Shown here in pieces: positions 8,893 to 18,089 of a stretch of DNA of 50,942 nt. The first letter of the stretch is position 1; each line of letters opens with the position of its first letter. The position numbers were made by a program, and so were the translations under genes. Origin of the DNA: UMGS1781 sp045628105 (lineage in GTDB: Bacteria; Bacillota; Clostridia; TANB77; CAG-508); the NCBI GenBank assembly GCA_045628105.1, contig JAZQOX010000048.1:1-50942 (forward strand), written 5' to 3'. A model generated the notes under the pieces. It had not been told where the DNA came from. It saw nothing but the letters and a program-made list of their open reading frames with translations, and ran no database searches.

Positions 8893-9897
8893 CTATTCTA
8901 CCTTATTTATTCCCAAATGTTCATATGCTCTTGGCATAGCTACTCTTCCCCTTGGAGTTCTTCCTATAAATCCCTTTTGCATCAAATATGGTTCATATAC
9001 ATCCTCTATTGTTTCAACTTCTTCACCAATTGTTGAACTAAGTGTTTCAATTCCTACTGGTCCTCCAGCATAATTTAATATTATAGATTCCAATATTTTT
9101 CTATCAATATTGTCTAGTCCCATGCTATCTATTTCAAGCTTTTGAAGCGATATATCTGCTATTTCTTTTGTTATATTTCCATCTCCTAATATTGCTGCAT
9201 AATCGCGTACTCTTTTTAAGAGTCTGTTTGCAATTCTTGGTGTTCCTCTTGATCTTTTAGCAATTTCCATCGCTCCACCATCATCTATTTTTATATTCAT
9301 TATTTCAGCTGATCTACTTACTATAGTTTTTAAATCATGTTCATCATATAATTCTAATCTGTGAACAATTCCAAATCTATCTCTTAATGGCGTTGTTAAA
9401 GATCCTGCTCGTGTTGTTGCTGCAACTAATGTAAACTTTGGCAAGTCAAGCCTAATCGATCTTGCACTTGGTCCCTTACCAATAATTATATCCAAATTGT
9501 AATCTTCTAAAGCAGGATATAAAATTTCTTCAACACTTCTATTCAATCTGTGAATTTCGTCTATGAATAAAACATCATTTGGTTCTAAATTTGTAAGTAA
9601 AGCAGCCAAATCTCCAGGTTTCTCAATTGCTGGTCCAGATGTAATTCTAATATTTGAATTCATTTCTGTTGCAATTATATTGGCAAGAGTTGTCTTACCA
9701 AGTCCCGGAGGTCCATATAGCAAAACATGGTCTAGTGGTTCTCCCCTTTTTTTTGCTGCTTCTATATATATTTTCATGTTCTCTTTTACTTTTGTTTGTC
9801 CTATATATTCTTTTAAAGATTTTGGTCTTAAAGAGAATTCAGCTTTTTCTTCTTCGTTATCTTGTAAATCTGGAACTAATAAATTTTCGTCTTCCAT
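8893..9897 (-). CDS. ruvB: Holliday junction branch-migration helicase RuvB
   Basis: RuvB is the hexameric AAA+ motor that, with RuvA, drives branch migration of Holliday junctions. The 334-residue protein has Walker A GPPGLGKTT, Walker B LFIDEIH, sensor 1 VAATTRAG, the arginine finger region LRDRFG, sensor 2 GTPRIANRLLKRVRD, and the C-terminal winged helix (GFIGRTPRGRVAMPRAYEHLG). Length is normal. No ruvA or ruvC lies in the window. A small membrane protein gene is 20 bases upstream and the GT2 gene follows. Confidence 0.97.
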   Translation of the reverse strand: MEDENLLVPDLQDNEEEKAEFSLRPKSLKEYIGQTKVKENMKIYIEAAKKRGEPLDHVLLYGPPGLGKTTLANIIATEMNSNIRITSGPAIEKPGDLAALLTNLEPNDVLFIDEIHRLNRSVEEILYPALEDYNLDIIIGKGPSARSIRLDLPKFTLVAATTRAGSLTTPLRDRFGIVHRLELYDEHDLKTIVSRSAEIMNIKIDDGGAMEIAKRSRGTPRIANRLLKRVRDYAAILGDGNITKEIADISLQKLEIDSMGLDNIDRKILESIILNYAGGPVGIETLSSTIGEEVETIEDVYEPYLMQKGFIGRTPRGRVAMPRAYEHLGINKVE

Positions 9898-9916
9898 CTT
9901 TTTTCCTTTCGATTAT

Positions 9917-10060
9917 TTATTTAACTTCGTTGCTTACTGTATTGGTAGTGTTATATATTTTTTCTTCAGGATGATATGTTTTTGTAATTAAATATACATA
10001 TACCCTAACAACAACTATTATTAATAATAAAAACAAAAAATACTTTAAAATTTTTTTCAT
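9917..10060 (-). CDS. Small single-pass membrane protein (47 residues)
   Basis: The frame begins with ATG at 10060, preceded by GGAAGGAAGATAAGT, and ends with TAA at 9917. The peptide starts MKKILKYFLFLLLIIVVV, one membrane segment with positive residues on the inner side, then a short polar tail ending in VSNEVK. It sits between the metallopeptidase gene and ruvB on the same strand with gaps of about 20 bases, so it is probably in that operon. I do not recognise the family. The good ribosome site and the typical signal-anchor pattern make it likely to be a real gene. Confidence 0.6.
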   Translation of the reverse strand: MKKILKYFLFLLLIIVVVRVYVYLITKTYHPEEKIYNTTNTVSNEVK

Positions 10061-10081
10061 ACTTATCTTCCTTCCAACTTA

Positions 10082-10759
10082 CTATATTATTGTTAACGCA
10101 CCATATACAAACAATGTTGCTAGTGATCCAACAAATATTCTTAAAATTGTGTACGGTACACCTATTTGATTTATTTTTTCATATTTCTTTAGTAATTTCT
10201 CACTTTCATCTGTTTCTAAAACATTTTTTTTACAAATGTACTTCTCTGCCAAATATCTTGATTTTATCATTGCATCACATTCTAAATATCCCCTAATTAT
10301 TGATTTCATAGCTCCCATGATTAATAACAAGAATAAGTGTTGTGATGTATCTCCTGCTTTATGTAATACCGTCAAAATACTTATTATAAACCAATATAAA
10401 ATAAAAATATTCGAAAGGATAAAATTACATATTAAAAGTCTTTTACTTTGAATTGAGTGCAAACATTCATGTGCAATTGTTTGTATTCTTCCATAATTAT
10501 TTTTCAAATCAGCAATTAAAATTTTATTTGTTAACACAATATAAAGACTTGTAGTTGTGTTTTTAACTTCTTCTATTTTAACATTTTTATTTTCTACCAT
10601 TTCAAGCATTTCTTCTGCTATTTGTTTATTTTCTGGAAATCTGTCAGTTAGTTGTTCTAGTTCTTTATCTTCTGCAATTTTTTCTATTTCTTTAAAATTA
10701 ATATTAAAAGCATATTTAAGTATAACTACTGTTACAAGTATAATAGCAATATAAAACAT
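10082..10759 (-). CDS. Membrane zinc metallopeptidase, YugP-like
   Basis: The 225-residue protein has an N-terminal membrane segment, a cytosolic or extracytosolic middle part, and three or four further hydrophobic segments. IAHECLHSIQ (about residues 95-104) is an HExxH zinc motif, and GYLECDA further on may supply the third ligand. The pattern resembles the small YugP-type (Zn_peptidase_2) membrane metallopeptidases. Its substrate is unknown. The start ATG follows the pyk stop directly (TAAATG), with a GGGGGAG ribosome site inside the end of pyk, so it is translationally coupled to pyruvate kinase. Confidence 0.75.
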   Translation of the reverse strand: MFYIAIILVTVVILKYAFNINFKEIEKIAEDKELEQLTDRFPENKQIAEEMLEMVENKNVKIEEVKNTTTSLYIVLTNKILIADLKNNYGRIQTIAHECLHSIQSKRLLICNFILSNIFILYWFIISILTVLHKAGDTSQHLFLLLIMGAMKSIIRGYLECDAMIKSRYLAEKYICKKNVLETDESEKLLKKYEKINQIGVPYTILRIFVGSLATLFVYGALTII

Positions 10760-12199
10760 TTATATTTCTACAACTCCCCCCATTACATTGTTTTTTGATA
10801 AATTTCCTTCTGGAATATCTGTCAAAACTCTTGTTCCTCCTGCAACGACAACTTTATCTCCTTTTTTTATTATTTCTTCCTCTTGTAATTTATCTAATCC
10901 TTTATGTAATAGTACATCTATATTAGTTTGAACATCAAATAATTTTGGAATTATTCCCCATGCTAGTCCAAGTTGTCGATATATAACTTCATTTTGCGTT
11001 ATTGCATAAATTGGGCATTCTGGTCCAAAGCTTGATACCATTCTTGCGGTACTACCTGTATTTGTATATGCCATAATTGCAGCTGCCTGGACATTCATAG
11101 CAGTTGTACATACAGCATAATTCATAATAAATTCTGTATCTGTATTAATTAAATTATATTCTCTTGCTTTAAATCTTTTCCAATATTTTATAGAACTCTC
11201 TATTTTACAAGCTATTCTATTCATTGTTTCAACACACTCAACAGGAAATTTTCCTGATGCTGTTTCACCTGAAAGCATTATTCCACTACTTCCATCATAT
11301 ATTGCATTTGCAACATCACTTACTTCTGCTCTTGTTGGTCTTGGATTATTTATCATAGATTCAAGCATTTGTGTTGCAGTAATAACAGGCTTACCTTGTC
11401 TGTATGTTTTTTTAATAAATTCCTTTTGAAAAATTGGTACTTCTTCCATTGGAATTTCGACTCCCAAGTCTCCTCTTGCAACCATAATACCATCAGACAC
11501 ATTTAAAATTTGGTCAAAATTATCTATTCCTTCTCTATTTTCTATTTTAGAAATTATTTTAATATGTTCCCCATTATTATCCTTTAGTACTTTTCGTATT
11601 TCTAAAACATCTTCTGGTTTTCTAACAAAAGATGCTGCAATATAATCAAATCCAGCCTCTATTCCATATTTTATATCATCTATATCTTTTTCTGTAATTC
11701 CAGGCAAATTAACAATAAAATCCGGAATATTAATACTTTTTCTATTTGTAAGTTTTCCTCCTTGAATAACTGTACAAACTATATCTTTATCTCTTATTTC
11801 CTTTACAACTAATTCAATTGTTCCATCATTTACGAGTATCTTTCTTCCTATTTCAATTTCTTGATATAATGTCTTGTATGTAATTGAAACTTTTGTATTG
11901 TCTCCTAGTTCATCACTGTTGATTAATGTAAATTCTTGTCCGTTATCAAGCCAAATTTGGTTTTCAGCAAATTTTCCTATTCTTATTTCTGGTCCCTGTG
12001 TATCTAGAAGTAAGGGTATTGGTAACTTTAATTCATTTCTTACTTTTTTAAACATCTCTATTCTTGGTGCTTGATCTTTATAATTTCCATGTGAAAAATT
12101 TATTCTTGCTACATTCATTCCAGCAAGCATAAGTTTCTTTAGCATTTCTTCGCTATCTGTAGCTGGGCCTAATGTACATACTATTTTTGTTTTTCTCAT
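10760..12199 (-). CDS. pyk: Pyruvate kinase
   Basis: Pyruvate kinase converts phosphoenolpyruvate and ADP to pyruvate and ATP. The 479-residue protein begins MRKTKIVCTLGPATDS and shows the barrel motifs NFSHGNY, LLDTQGPEIRIG, KIISKIENREGI, MVARGDLGVEI (metal and substrate binding), TATQMLESM and SGETASGKFP, then a C-terminal regulatory domain ending near residue 479. The longer form with an extra PEP-utilising domain, seen in some Bacilli, is absent. A strong TTGACA/TAAAAT promoter lies upstream (12236-12264). The metallopeptidase gene follows with no gap. Confidence 0.97.
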   Translation of the reverse strand: MRKTKIVCTLGPATDSEEMLKKLMLAGMNVARINFSHGNYKDQAPRIEMFKKVRNELKLPIPLLLDTQGPEIRIGKFAENQIWLDNGQEFTLINSDELGDNTKVSITYKTLYQEIEIGRKILVNDGTIELVVKEIRDKDIVCTVIQGGKLTNRKSINIPDFIVNLPGITEKDIDDIKYGIEAGFDYIAASFVRKPEDVLEIRKVLKDNNGEHIKIISKIENREGIDNFDQILNVSDGIMVARGDLGVEIPMEEVPIFQKEFIKKTYRQGKPVITATQMLESMINNPRPTRAEVSDVANAIYDGSSGIMLSGETASGKFPVECVETMNRIACKIESSIKYWKRFKAREYNLINTDTEFIMNYAVCTTAMNVQAAAIMAYTNTGSTARMVSSFGPECPIYAITQNEVIYRQLGLAWGIIPKLFDVQTNIDVLLHKGLDKLQEEEIIKKGDKVVVAGGTRVLTDIPEGNLSKNNVMGGVVEI

Positions 12200-12235
12200 A
12201 AAACATATTTCCTTTCAATTTTATAATATACGTAG

Positions 12236-12264
12236 ATTTTATCATTTATGGAAATAGCTGTCAA
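12236..12264 (-). promoter_or_regulatory. pyk promoter, sigma-A type
   Basis: On the minus strand TTGACA (12264-12259) is followed after 17 bases by TAAAAT (12241-12236). This matches the vegetative consensus closely and leaves a leader of about 30 bases before the pyk ATG. Confidence 0.75.
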
Positions 12265-12332
12265 TATAATCTAAATACAAAAAACTAATTTATTCCTGCT
12301 ATTTTTCCTTATTTACTTTATTTTCATTTAAA

Positions 12333-12360
12333 AAATACGTTTCCTTTTGGAAACGTATTT
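12333..12360 (-). terminator. Terminator after glgP
   Basis: A perfect 12-bp stem (AAATACGTTTCC pairing with GGAAACGTATTT) with a TTTT loop starts six bases after the glgP stop. On the minus strand it runs straight into a T-rich tail, as expected for intrinsic termination of glgP. Confidence 0.85.
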
Positions 12361-12365
12361 GCTAT

Positions 12366-14930
12366 TTATTTTGTTATCCATTTTACAAGATTTAAATTTG
12401 CTGGATCTAATAACATTTCGTGTTTTGGCATTACTCTAAATGTATATCCGTAATTACCACCGGTTTTTAGTTCAACTTCTGCCTCATATTCATATATCTT
12501 TTCATCAATATTTGTATTTGTTAATTTCATTGGTATTATGCTTACATCTTCCACAATACCATTTTCTAATATTTTTCCATAATAGCATTCAGCTTGAATG
12601 TTTTCTTCTTTTATATTAGGTAGCTCAACATTACATGTTACTTTTATCTTTCTACCAGCATCAATTGTAACATTATCTAAATTATTGTTCTGTGTTATTT
12701 TTATATCATTCCAATTTGCATATAAATTTTGCTTTATAGTATTATATATAGCAACATTTTCTATATTACTATAGTATTTATTTGTTAACTCACATAATGG
12801 CATATATAACTTTTCGGCATAGTCAACTAGCATTCTTGATGTACTATATCTTCCCCCTGTTGTCATTATAGAATTTTTCATTAATTTTAGCCAATCTTTT
12901 GATATTCCATTTTCGTCTTTATTATAGTATGCCGGTATAATCTTATCCTCTAAAATTTTATAGATACTCTCACTATCTGCATAGTCTTGTTCTTCATATG
13001 AATAGTATTCTGTGTCTGTTCCAATAGCCCAGCCATTTTTTGTATTATAGCCTTCAGCCCACCATCCATCTAATATACTAAAGTTTACAACACCATTTAC
13101 TGAAGCTTTTTCACCACTTGTTCCTGATGCTTCCATTGGTCTTCTTGGATTATTAAGCCATACATCAACTCCGGAAACTAAATATCTTGCAACATTTATG
13201 TTATAGTTTTCTAATAAGAAAATTTTACCTTTAAATTGTGGCATCATAGAAATTTCATGAATATATTTTATTAGATCCTGTCCTTCTTTATCTGCCGGAT
13301 GTGCTTTCCCAGCAAAAATAATTTGAACTGGTTTTGAGCTATCATTTAAAATTTGTGTCATTCTTTCTAAATCTTTGAATATCAAAGTAGCACGTTTATA
13401 TGTTGCAAATCTTCTTGCAAATCCAATTGTTAGTGCATCTGGATTTAAACCTCCAACAATATCTTTTATTTTTTCATAATGTGTTCCATTATTTTTTAAT
13501 CTAGATGTCACATTATCTCTAACAAGCTTTAATAATTTAATTTTTCTTGCCTTATGCGCATTCCATAATTTTTCATCTGGAATTTTATCAATTTTTTTCC
13601 ATGTTTCATCTAAATAAATTTTATCCTGCCAATATGGATCTAAGCATTCATTATATAATTCCTTTAAATTTGGTACAAGCCATGAGCATGTATGAATACC
13701 ATTTGTTACATATGTTATTGGAGATTCCTGTGGAGCTATTTCTGGCCATACTTCTGAAAATAATTCCCTTGATACTTTTCCATGAAGCTTACTTACTCCA
13801 TTTTTCTTTCCAGCAACTTTTAATGCAAGAATTCCCATGTTAAACATTGTTTTGTTTGTTTCCCTTGGTTTCATTCCAAGTTCAAGAAATTCTTCCTTTG
13901 ATATTCCTAATTCTTTCCAGTATCCATCAAAATATTTTTCAACAAGTGAAACTGGGAAAATATCATTTCCTGCAGGAACAGGAGTATGTGTTGTAAATAC
14001 GGTTTTTGAAGTTACAATATCTCTTGCAATATTAAATGCAACCTCTTTTTCCTTTATTATATTTTTCATTGCTTCCAACACTAAGAAAGATGAATGTCCC
14101 TCGTTCATATGATATACAGTTGGATTTACTTTTAGTTCGTTAAGTAATTTTACACCACCTATACCCAAAACCATTTCTTGTCTAATTCTCATTTCCTGAT
14201 CTCCACCATATAGTCTTAGTGTAATTCCTCTAAACTCTGCTTTATTTTCATCTATATCTGTATCAAGTAAATATAAATTTACTCTTCCAACACAAATTTT
14301 CCATATCTTTATATATAATTTTTCATTTAACATCGGAATGTTAATTATAACATCTTCGCCATTTTTATCCTTTAAAGGTTTTATTGGTAAGTTATGTAAT
14401 TCAACCGCTTTATATTCAGTTTGTTGCTGCCCATTTCTGTCAATAATTTGATGAAAATATCCATTTTTATATAGCAATCCTATTGCAACTAATGGAATTC
14501 CCAAATCACTTGCAGACTTTAAGTGATCTCCTGACAGTATACCTAGTCCTCCTGAATAAATTGAAATAGTTTCATCTAATCCATATTCAGCTGAGAAATA
14601 AGCTATTGTATCTTCTTGATTATTTGGATACTGTTTATTAAACCATGTATTTTTACTTTTCATATAATTTTCAAAATTTTCGACATTGGTTTTATATAGC
14701 TTTAGTATCTCAGAATCTTCTGCAGCTTTCTCTAGTTTTTCTTGGTCAATGTTTTTTAAAAATCTTACAGGATTTTTATCACATCTTTCCCATAAATCAA
14801 TATCCATTTCCTTAAAAATTCTTAAAAATTCTGTGTTCCAAGACCACCATAAGTTTTCAGATATCTCTCCCAATTTTTCTATTGATTTTGGTAGTTGTGG
14901 GTTTACCGTAATTTTATTAAATATGTACAT
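12366..14930 (-). CDS. glgP: Alpha-glucan (glycogen) phosphorylase, GT35
   Basis: The enzyme releases glucose 1-phosphate from alpha-1,4-glucans by phosphorolysis, using pyridoxal phosphate. The 854-residue protein begins with a DUF3417-like N-terminal region (SENLWWSWNTEFLRIFKEMD), typical of the prokaryotic branch that differs from the classical GlgP. It continues with AYFSAEYGLDETISIYSGGLGIL, NEGHSSFLVLE, and EASGTSGEKASVNGVVNFS, which holds the PLP lysine region. A beta-rich C-terminal extension follows. Because of the branch, the symbol is a family-level call. It follows coaW on the same strand (46-base gap, GGAGG ribosome site) and ends in a strong terminator. Confidence 0.93.
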   Translation of the reverse strand: MYIFNKITVNPQLPKSIEKLGEISENLWWSWNTEFLRIFKEMDIDLWERCDKNPVRFLKNIDQEKLEKAAEDSEILKLYKTNVENFENYMKSKNTWFNKQYPNNQEDTIAYFSAEYGLDETISIYSGGLGILSGDHLKSASDLGIPLVAIGLLYKNGYFHQIIDRNGQQQTEYKAVELHNLPIKPLKDKNGEDVIINIPMLNEKLYIKIWKICVGRVNLYLLDTDIDENKAEFRGITLRLYGGDQEMRIRQEMVLGIGGVKLLNELKVNPTVYHMNEGHSSFLVLEAMKNIIKEKEVAFNIARDIVTSKTVFTTHTPVPAGNDIFPVSLVEKYFDGYWKELGISKEEFLELGMKPRETNKTMFNMGILALKVAGKKNGVSKLHGKVSRELFSEVWPEIAPQESPITYVTNGIHTCSWLVPNLKELYNECLDPYWQDKIYLDETWKKIDKIPDEKLWNAHKARKIKLLKLVRDNVTSRLKNNGTHYEKIKDIVGGLNPDALTIGFARRFATYKRATLIFKDLERMTQILNDSSKPVQIIFAGKAHPADKEGQDLIKYIHEISMMPQFKGKIFLLENYNINVARYLVSGVDVWLNNPRRPMEASGTSGEKASVNGVVNFSILDGWWAEGYNTKNGWAIGTDTEYYSYEEQDYADSESIYKILEDKIIPAYYNKDENGISKDWLKLMKNSIMTTGGRYSTSRMLVDYAEKLYMPLCELTNKYYSNIENVAIYNTIKQNLYANWNDIKITQNNNLDNVTIDAGRKIKVTCNVELPNIKEENIQAECYYGKILENGIVEDVSIIPMKLTNTNIDEKIYEYEAEVELKTGGNYGYTFRVMPKHEMLLDPANLNLVKWITK

Positions 14931-14976
14931 TTTGTACCTCCTTAGTATATTTTATGCTTTTACTTTTGTATTGTCT

Positions 14977-15780
14977 CTATTGTGCAAGTTCTATAGCTCC
15001 TATTGCATTTGCGAATTCAGAATTTTTTGGAATTATAAAATTCACATTATGCATTCTTTCTATTTTCTTTAATGGAATACTTATAAAAGGTATTACCGTT
15101 AAATTTCCAACAAGAATAATGTCCCTGTTTTCTTTGTCTTTTGTGGCAAATACAGCCATCATTCCAATTGTTTCATATATCATATTAATTATTCCTAAAA
15201 ATACATCTTCATCTTTTTCCTTTTTATTTGCTTTTCCAAAATTAGAAGAAGTAATGTCTTTAGGTAGATTTTTGATTTCATGACTTGTAACATCTTGAAT
15301 GGTTAGATCTATATTTTGCAAATTTCCATTTTCAATAAATTTTTCTATATCGTCAAAAGAGCCTATATCTTTTATTTGTTTGATTAGCCCTATTAATGTT
15401 CCACCTCCGACACCAGTTCCACCAATATGCTCATATTCTTCGCCTTTTGCTCTTACAAAAGCTGTTCCAGTTCCAATGCTAACAACTAGTGCTTCTGTTT
15501 TATTTGCTAAATATAATCCCCCTTTTGCAATAGCTTGAAACTCATTTATTTTAACAGTTTCAATTTCATAAATATTTTTTTTAATTTCATCTGTTCCAAC
15601 TCCCGTTAGAACAATTTTTTTTATATCTTCTTTTTTTATATTTTTTTCTGTTATGAATTTTTTTACTGCCTGTTCTATAGACATCTTTTTAATTATTGCC
15701 GTTTGCTTTATATTTTTGTTTTCATCGGTTTCAACAATTTTAATTAATGAACTACCCACATCCATTCCAATAATATTCAT
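14977..15780 (-). CDS. coaW: Type II pantothenate kinase
   Basis: Pantothenate kinase starts coenzyme A synthesis by phosphorylating pantothenate. The 267-residue protein has the actin/ASKHA fold of the type II enzymes: phosphate-1 motif MNIIGMDVGSSLIKIVE, VVSIGTGTAFV (phosphate 2), GGTGVGGGTLIGL, and IILVGNL near the C-terminus. It is about the length of Staphylococcus aureus CoaW. BadF-type ATPases share the fold, but the GGTGVGGGT segment fits PanK-II best. It lies six bases after galK and precedes glgP, so the three genes are probably one transcript. Confidence 0.88.
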   Translation of the reverse strand: MNIIGMDVGSSLIKIVETDENKNIKQTAIIKKMSIEQAVKKFITEKNIKKEDIKKIVLTGVGTDEIKKNIYEIETVKINEFQAIAKGGLYLANKTEALVVSIGTGTAFVRAKGEEYEHIGGTGVGGGTLIGLIKQIKDIGSFDDIEKFIENGNLQNIDLTIQDVTSHEIKNLPKDITSSNFGKANKKEKDEDVFLGIINMIYETIGMMAVFATKDKENRDIILVGNLTVIPFISIPLKKIERMHNVNFIIPKNSEFANAIGAIELAQ

Positions 15781-15786
15781 TTTTAT

Positions 15787-16956
15787 TTATATGCTCCTTA
15801 CGCAATCTCCGACAGAAACCACATAAAAATCTGGATTATATCCTATTCTTTCTCTATATCCATTTTTCACATTTTCAATAAATTTATCAACATATTTATT
15901 CTTTACTATACTTACAGCACATCCACCAAAGCCTGCTCCTGTCATTCTTGCTCCAATTACGCCTTCTTGTTTTAGAGCCTCTTCAACTAATGTATCTAGT
16001 TCTGTTCCAGTAACTTCATAGTCATATCTTAATGAATTATGAGACTCAACCATTAGTTTTCCAAATAATTCAACATCTTCATTTTGTAAGGCTTCTACTG
16101 CTTTTAAAGTTCTTTGATTTTCATACACTGCATGTTTTGCACGCTTGCATTCGTCTTCATCTGTTATTAAATGTTTATTTGCTTCAAATTGTTCCTCTGT
16201 AAGTTCTCCCAAAGATTTTATTTTTAGTCCACCTTGTTGTAATTTTTCCAAAGCTTTCTCACATTCTATTCTTCTAACATTATATTTTGAATCTCCTAAA
16301 CCTCTTTTTTTATTTGTATTCATTATTACAATTCGAGCATTGTTAAGTTTAATAGGTACATATTTGAAATCAAGTGTTGCTGTATCAAGAAAAACTGCAT
16401 TATCCTGTTTTCCGTTAGCAATAACAAATTGATCCATTATTCCACAGTTTACACCAACATATTTATTTTCTGCTTTTTGCCCTATTAATGCAATCTTCAC
16501 ATTATCTATATGTAATTTAAACATATCTTTTAAAATATATGCTGTTAGTACTTCTATTGATGCTGATGATGATAATCCGGCTCCATTTGGTATTGTTCCA
16601 TAATATACAATATCAAATCCATGGTTTATTTCATATCCCTCATCTTTTAATGCCCAAATTACTCCCTTTGGATAATTTATCCATTTTTCATTTTCATTAT
16701 ATACTAAATGATCTATTGATGATGACATGATTCCTAATTCATCAAAATTAATTGAATAAAAGTTTATTATATTATCTTCTCTTTCTCTAACTGTTGCATA
16801 TGTTCCAATAGTTAAAGAACATGGGAAAACGTGTCCTCCATTATAATCTGTATGTTCTCCAATTAAATTAACTCTTCCTGGTGCAAAATATGTTTTAAAT
16901 CTTCCTTCAGTTCCAAATATTTCTTTAAATCTCTCTTCGACTAATTCTTTTTCCAT
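15787..16956 (-). CDS. galK: Galactokinase GalK
   Basis: GalK phosphorylates galactose to galactose 1-phosphate (Leloir pathway, cytosol). The 389-residue GHMP kinase has the galactokinase signature GRVNLIGEHTDYNGGHVFP (about residues 27-45), the ATP-binding PNGAGLSSSAS, NCGIMDQF with the catalytic Asp, and the C-terminal GARMTGAGFGGCAVSI. Length is typical. ATG follows GGGAGG. No galT is in the window; galE is 14 kb away on the same strand. It heads a probable galK-coaW-glgP operon. A TTATAA/TATAAA box in the roughly 100 bases upstream may be the promoter, but I could not pair it with a clear -35. Confidence 0.96.
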   Translation of the reverse strand: MEKELVEERFKEIFGTEGRFKTYFAPGRVNLIGEHTDYNGGHVFPCSLTIGTYATVREREDNIINFYSINFDELGIMSSSIDHLVYNENEKWINYPKGVIWALKDEGYEINHGFDIVYYGTIPNGAGLSSSASIEVLTAYILKDMFKLHIDNVKIALIGQKAENKYVGVNCGIMDQFVIANGKQDNAVFLDTATLDFKYVPIKLNNARIVIMNTNKKRGLGDSKYNVRRIECEKALEKLQQGGLKIKSLGELTEEQFEANKHLITDEDECKRAKHAVYENQRTLKAVEALQNEDVELFGKLMVESHNSLRYDYEVTGTELDTLVEEALKQEGVIGARMTGAGFGGCAVSIVKNKYVDKFIENVKNGYRERIGYNPDFYVVSVGDCVRSI

Positions 16957-17085
16957 TTTTTCCTCCCAATAAATGTACCTTCTTTAGTGCGAATAAAATA
17001 TAATTTATAACGGTATCATTCTATCATAAAACAATTTTAATAATCAATATTTTTTATAAATTTTTTTATTATTTTTATTTACATT

Positions 17086-17205
17086 TCATCTCTTAAATTC
17101 ATCTAACGTTTTAAACTCATATCCCATGTTTTTTATTTCTTTAATTATATAATCCAGAATATTGCAATTATCCTTTGAATTTGCATGTAGTAGAATTACC
17201 GCTCC
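17086..17205 (-). pseudogene. C-terminal tail of the PdaA-type deacetylase in a second frame
   Basis: The frame reads GAVILLHANSKDNCNILDY and on to a TGA at 17086 (39 residues). This is the expected family ending, including the motif-5 histidine in LLHANS, but it lies one base out of frame with the gene to its right. Removing a single C at the CGG codon (plus-strand 17204-17206) joins the two parts in HNGAVILLH. Confidence 0.75.
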
Positions 17206-17887
17206 GATTATGTATATTTGAAATTATTTTTTCTTTGGCATATTCCTCCCTGCCTTGTTTATTTTCATCCCAATCATCATATGCAAAACTCCACATTACT
17301 GTTGTATATCCAAGTGTTTTTGTTAGGTATAAAGTTCTCTGGCTAAACTCTCCTTTTGGAGGTCTTAAATACTTCATTTCATAACCAAATTTTTCATATA
17401 CCGACATATGCAGTTTTTTAATTTCCTCTTTTAATTTTTCATTTTCTAAACTAGGCATACTATAATGATTTACAGTATGATTTCCTACTATGTGTCCATC
17501 TTTTATCATTCTTTCAACAAGCCTTTCAGCACTATTTAAATAATGTCCTGTTATAAAAAATGCTGCTTTAACATTATTTTCTTTAAGAATATCTAAAATT
17601 TTTTCGGTATATCCAGCTTCATACCCTTCATCAAAAGTTAGATAAACAAATTTTTCTTGACTATTTCCCATTGCAATATCTTCATTTTCATCTATTAATT
17701 TTTTATTTGTACTGCCTAAATCTGGTTGTTTATGATCATTATTTCTTTTTATTCCCCATCCAATTTTATTATTACTTAAACTATTATTACTTTCAGTTTG
17801 AACCGTTTTATTTTTTTCAGAAATTATAGTAATTGCTAAAGCACCACACAATAAAACAATTAATATTACCGCTATTATCTTTCTCAT
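17168..17887 (-). pseudogene. PdaA-type polysaccharide deacetylase, frameshifted
   Basis: Family members remove the acetyl group from MurNAc on the way to muramic delta-lactam in spore cortex. The frame has an N-terminal membrane anchor (about residues 4-21), a linker, and the NodB domain: motif 1 TFDEGYEAGYT (the DEGYE form seen in PdaA), motif 2 GNHTVNH, motif 3 RPPKGEFS, and motif 4 WSFAYDDWD. In this frame it then ends abnormally with NRSGNSTTCKFKG at 17168, losing the LLH motif that is present in the next frame down to 17086. The intact protein would have about 266 residues. With spoVS it suggests a spore-former. The break may be a sequencing error or a real inactivating insertion. Confidence 0.8.
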
Positions 17888-17951
17888 AAATTCTCCTTTC
17901 TTGTAATTATTTACATATATGTTCTATTTTTATTTTTTTATTCTGTTTTTA

Positions 17952-17981
17952 TTGACATTTTATTATTTGAGGCAGTATATT
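17952..17981 (+). promoter_or_regulatory. Promoter for the agrA-agrC-like operon
   Basis: TTGACA (17952-17957) is followed after 18 bases by TATATT (17976-17981), about 110 bases before the response-regulator ATG. It lies in the divergent gap between the deacetylase and regulator genes. I see no convincing repeat pair that would serve as a LytTR binding site here. Confidence 0.6.
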
Positions 17982-18089
17982 ATATGTAGAATTTTGTTTT
18001 ATCTTATATTTTTATGTCGAAAAATCTTATATTGAACATAAGTAAATAGTTTGTTTTACATTAGATTTTATTATGCTAGGAGAATCTTT

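Noticed and set aside
780..10754. Many plus-strand open frames opposite the minus-strand genes
   Set aside because: They are hydrophobic, Leu/Phe/Ser-rich antisense shadows typical of AT-rich DNA and lack ribosome sites and family features.
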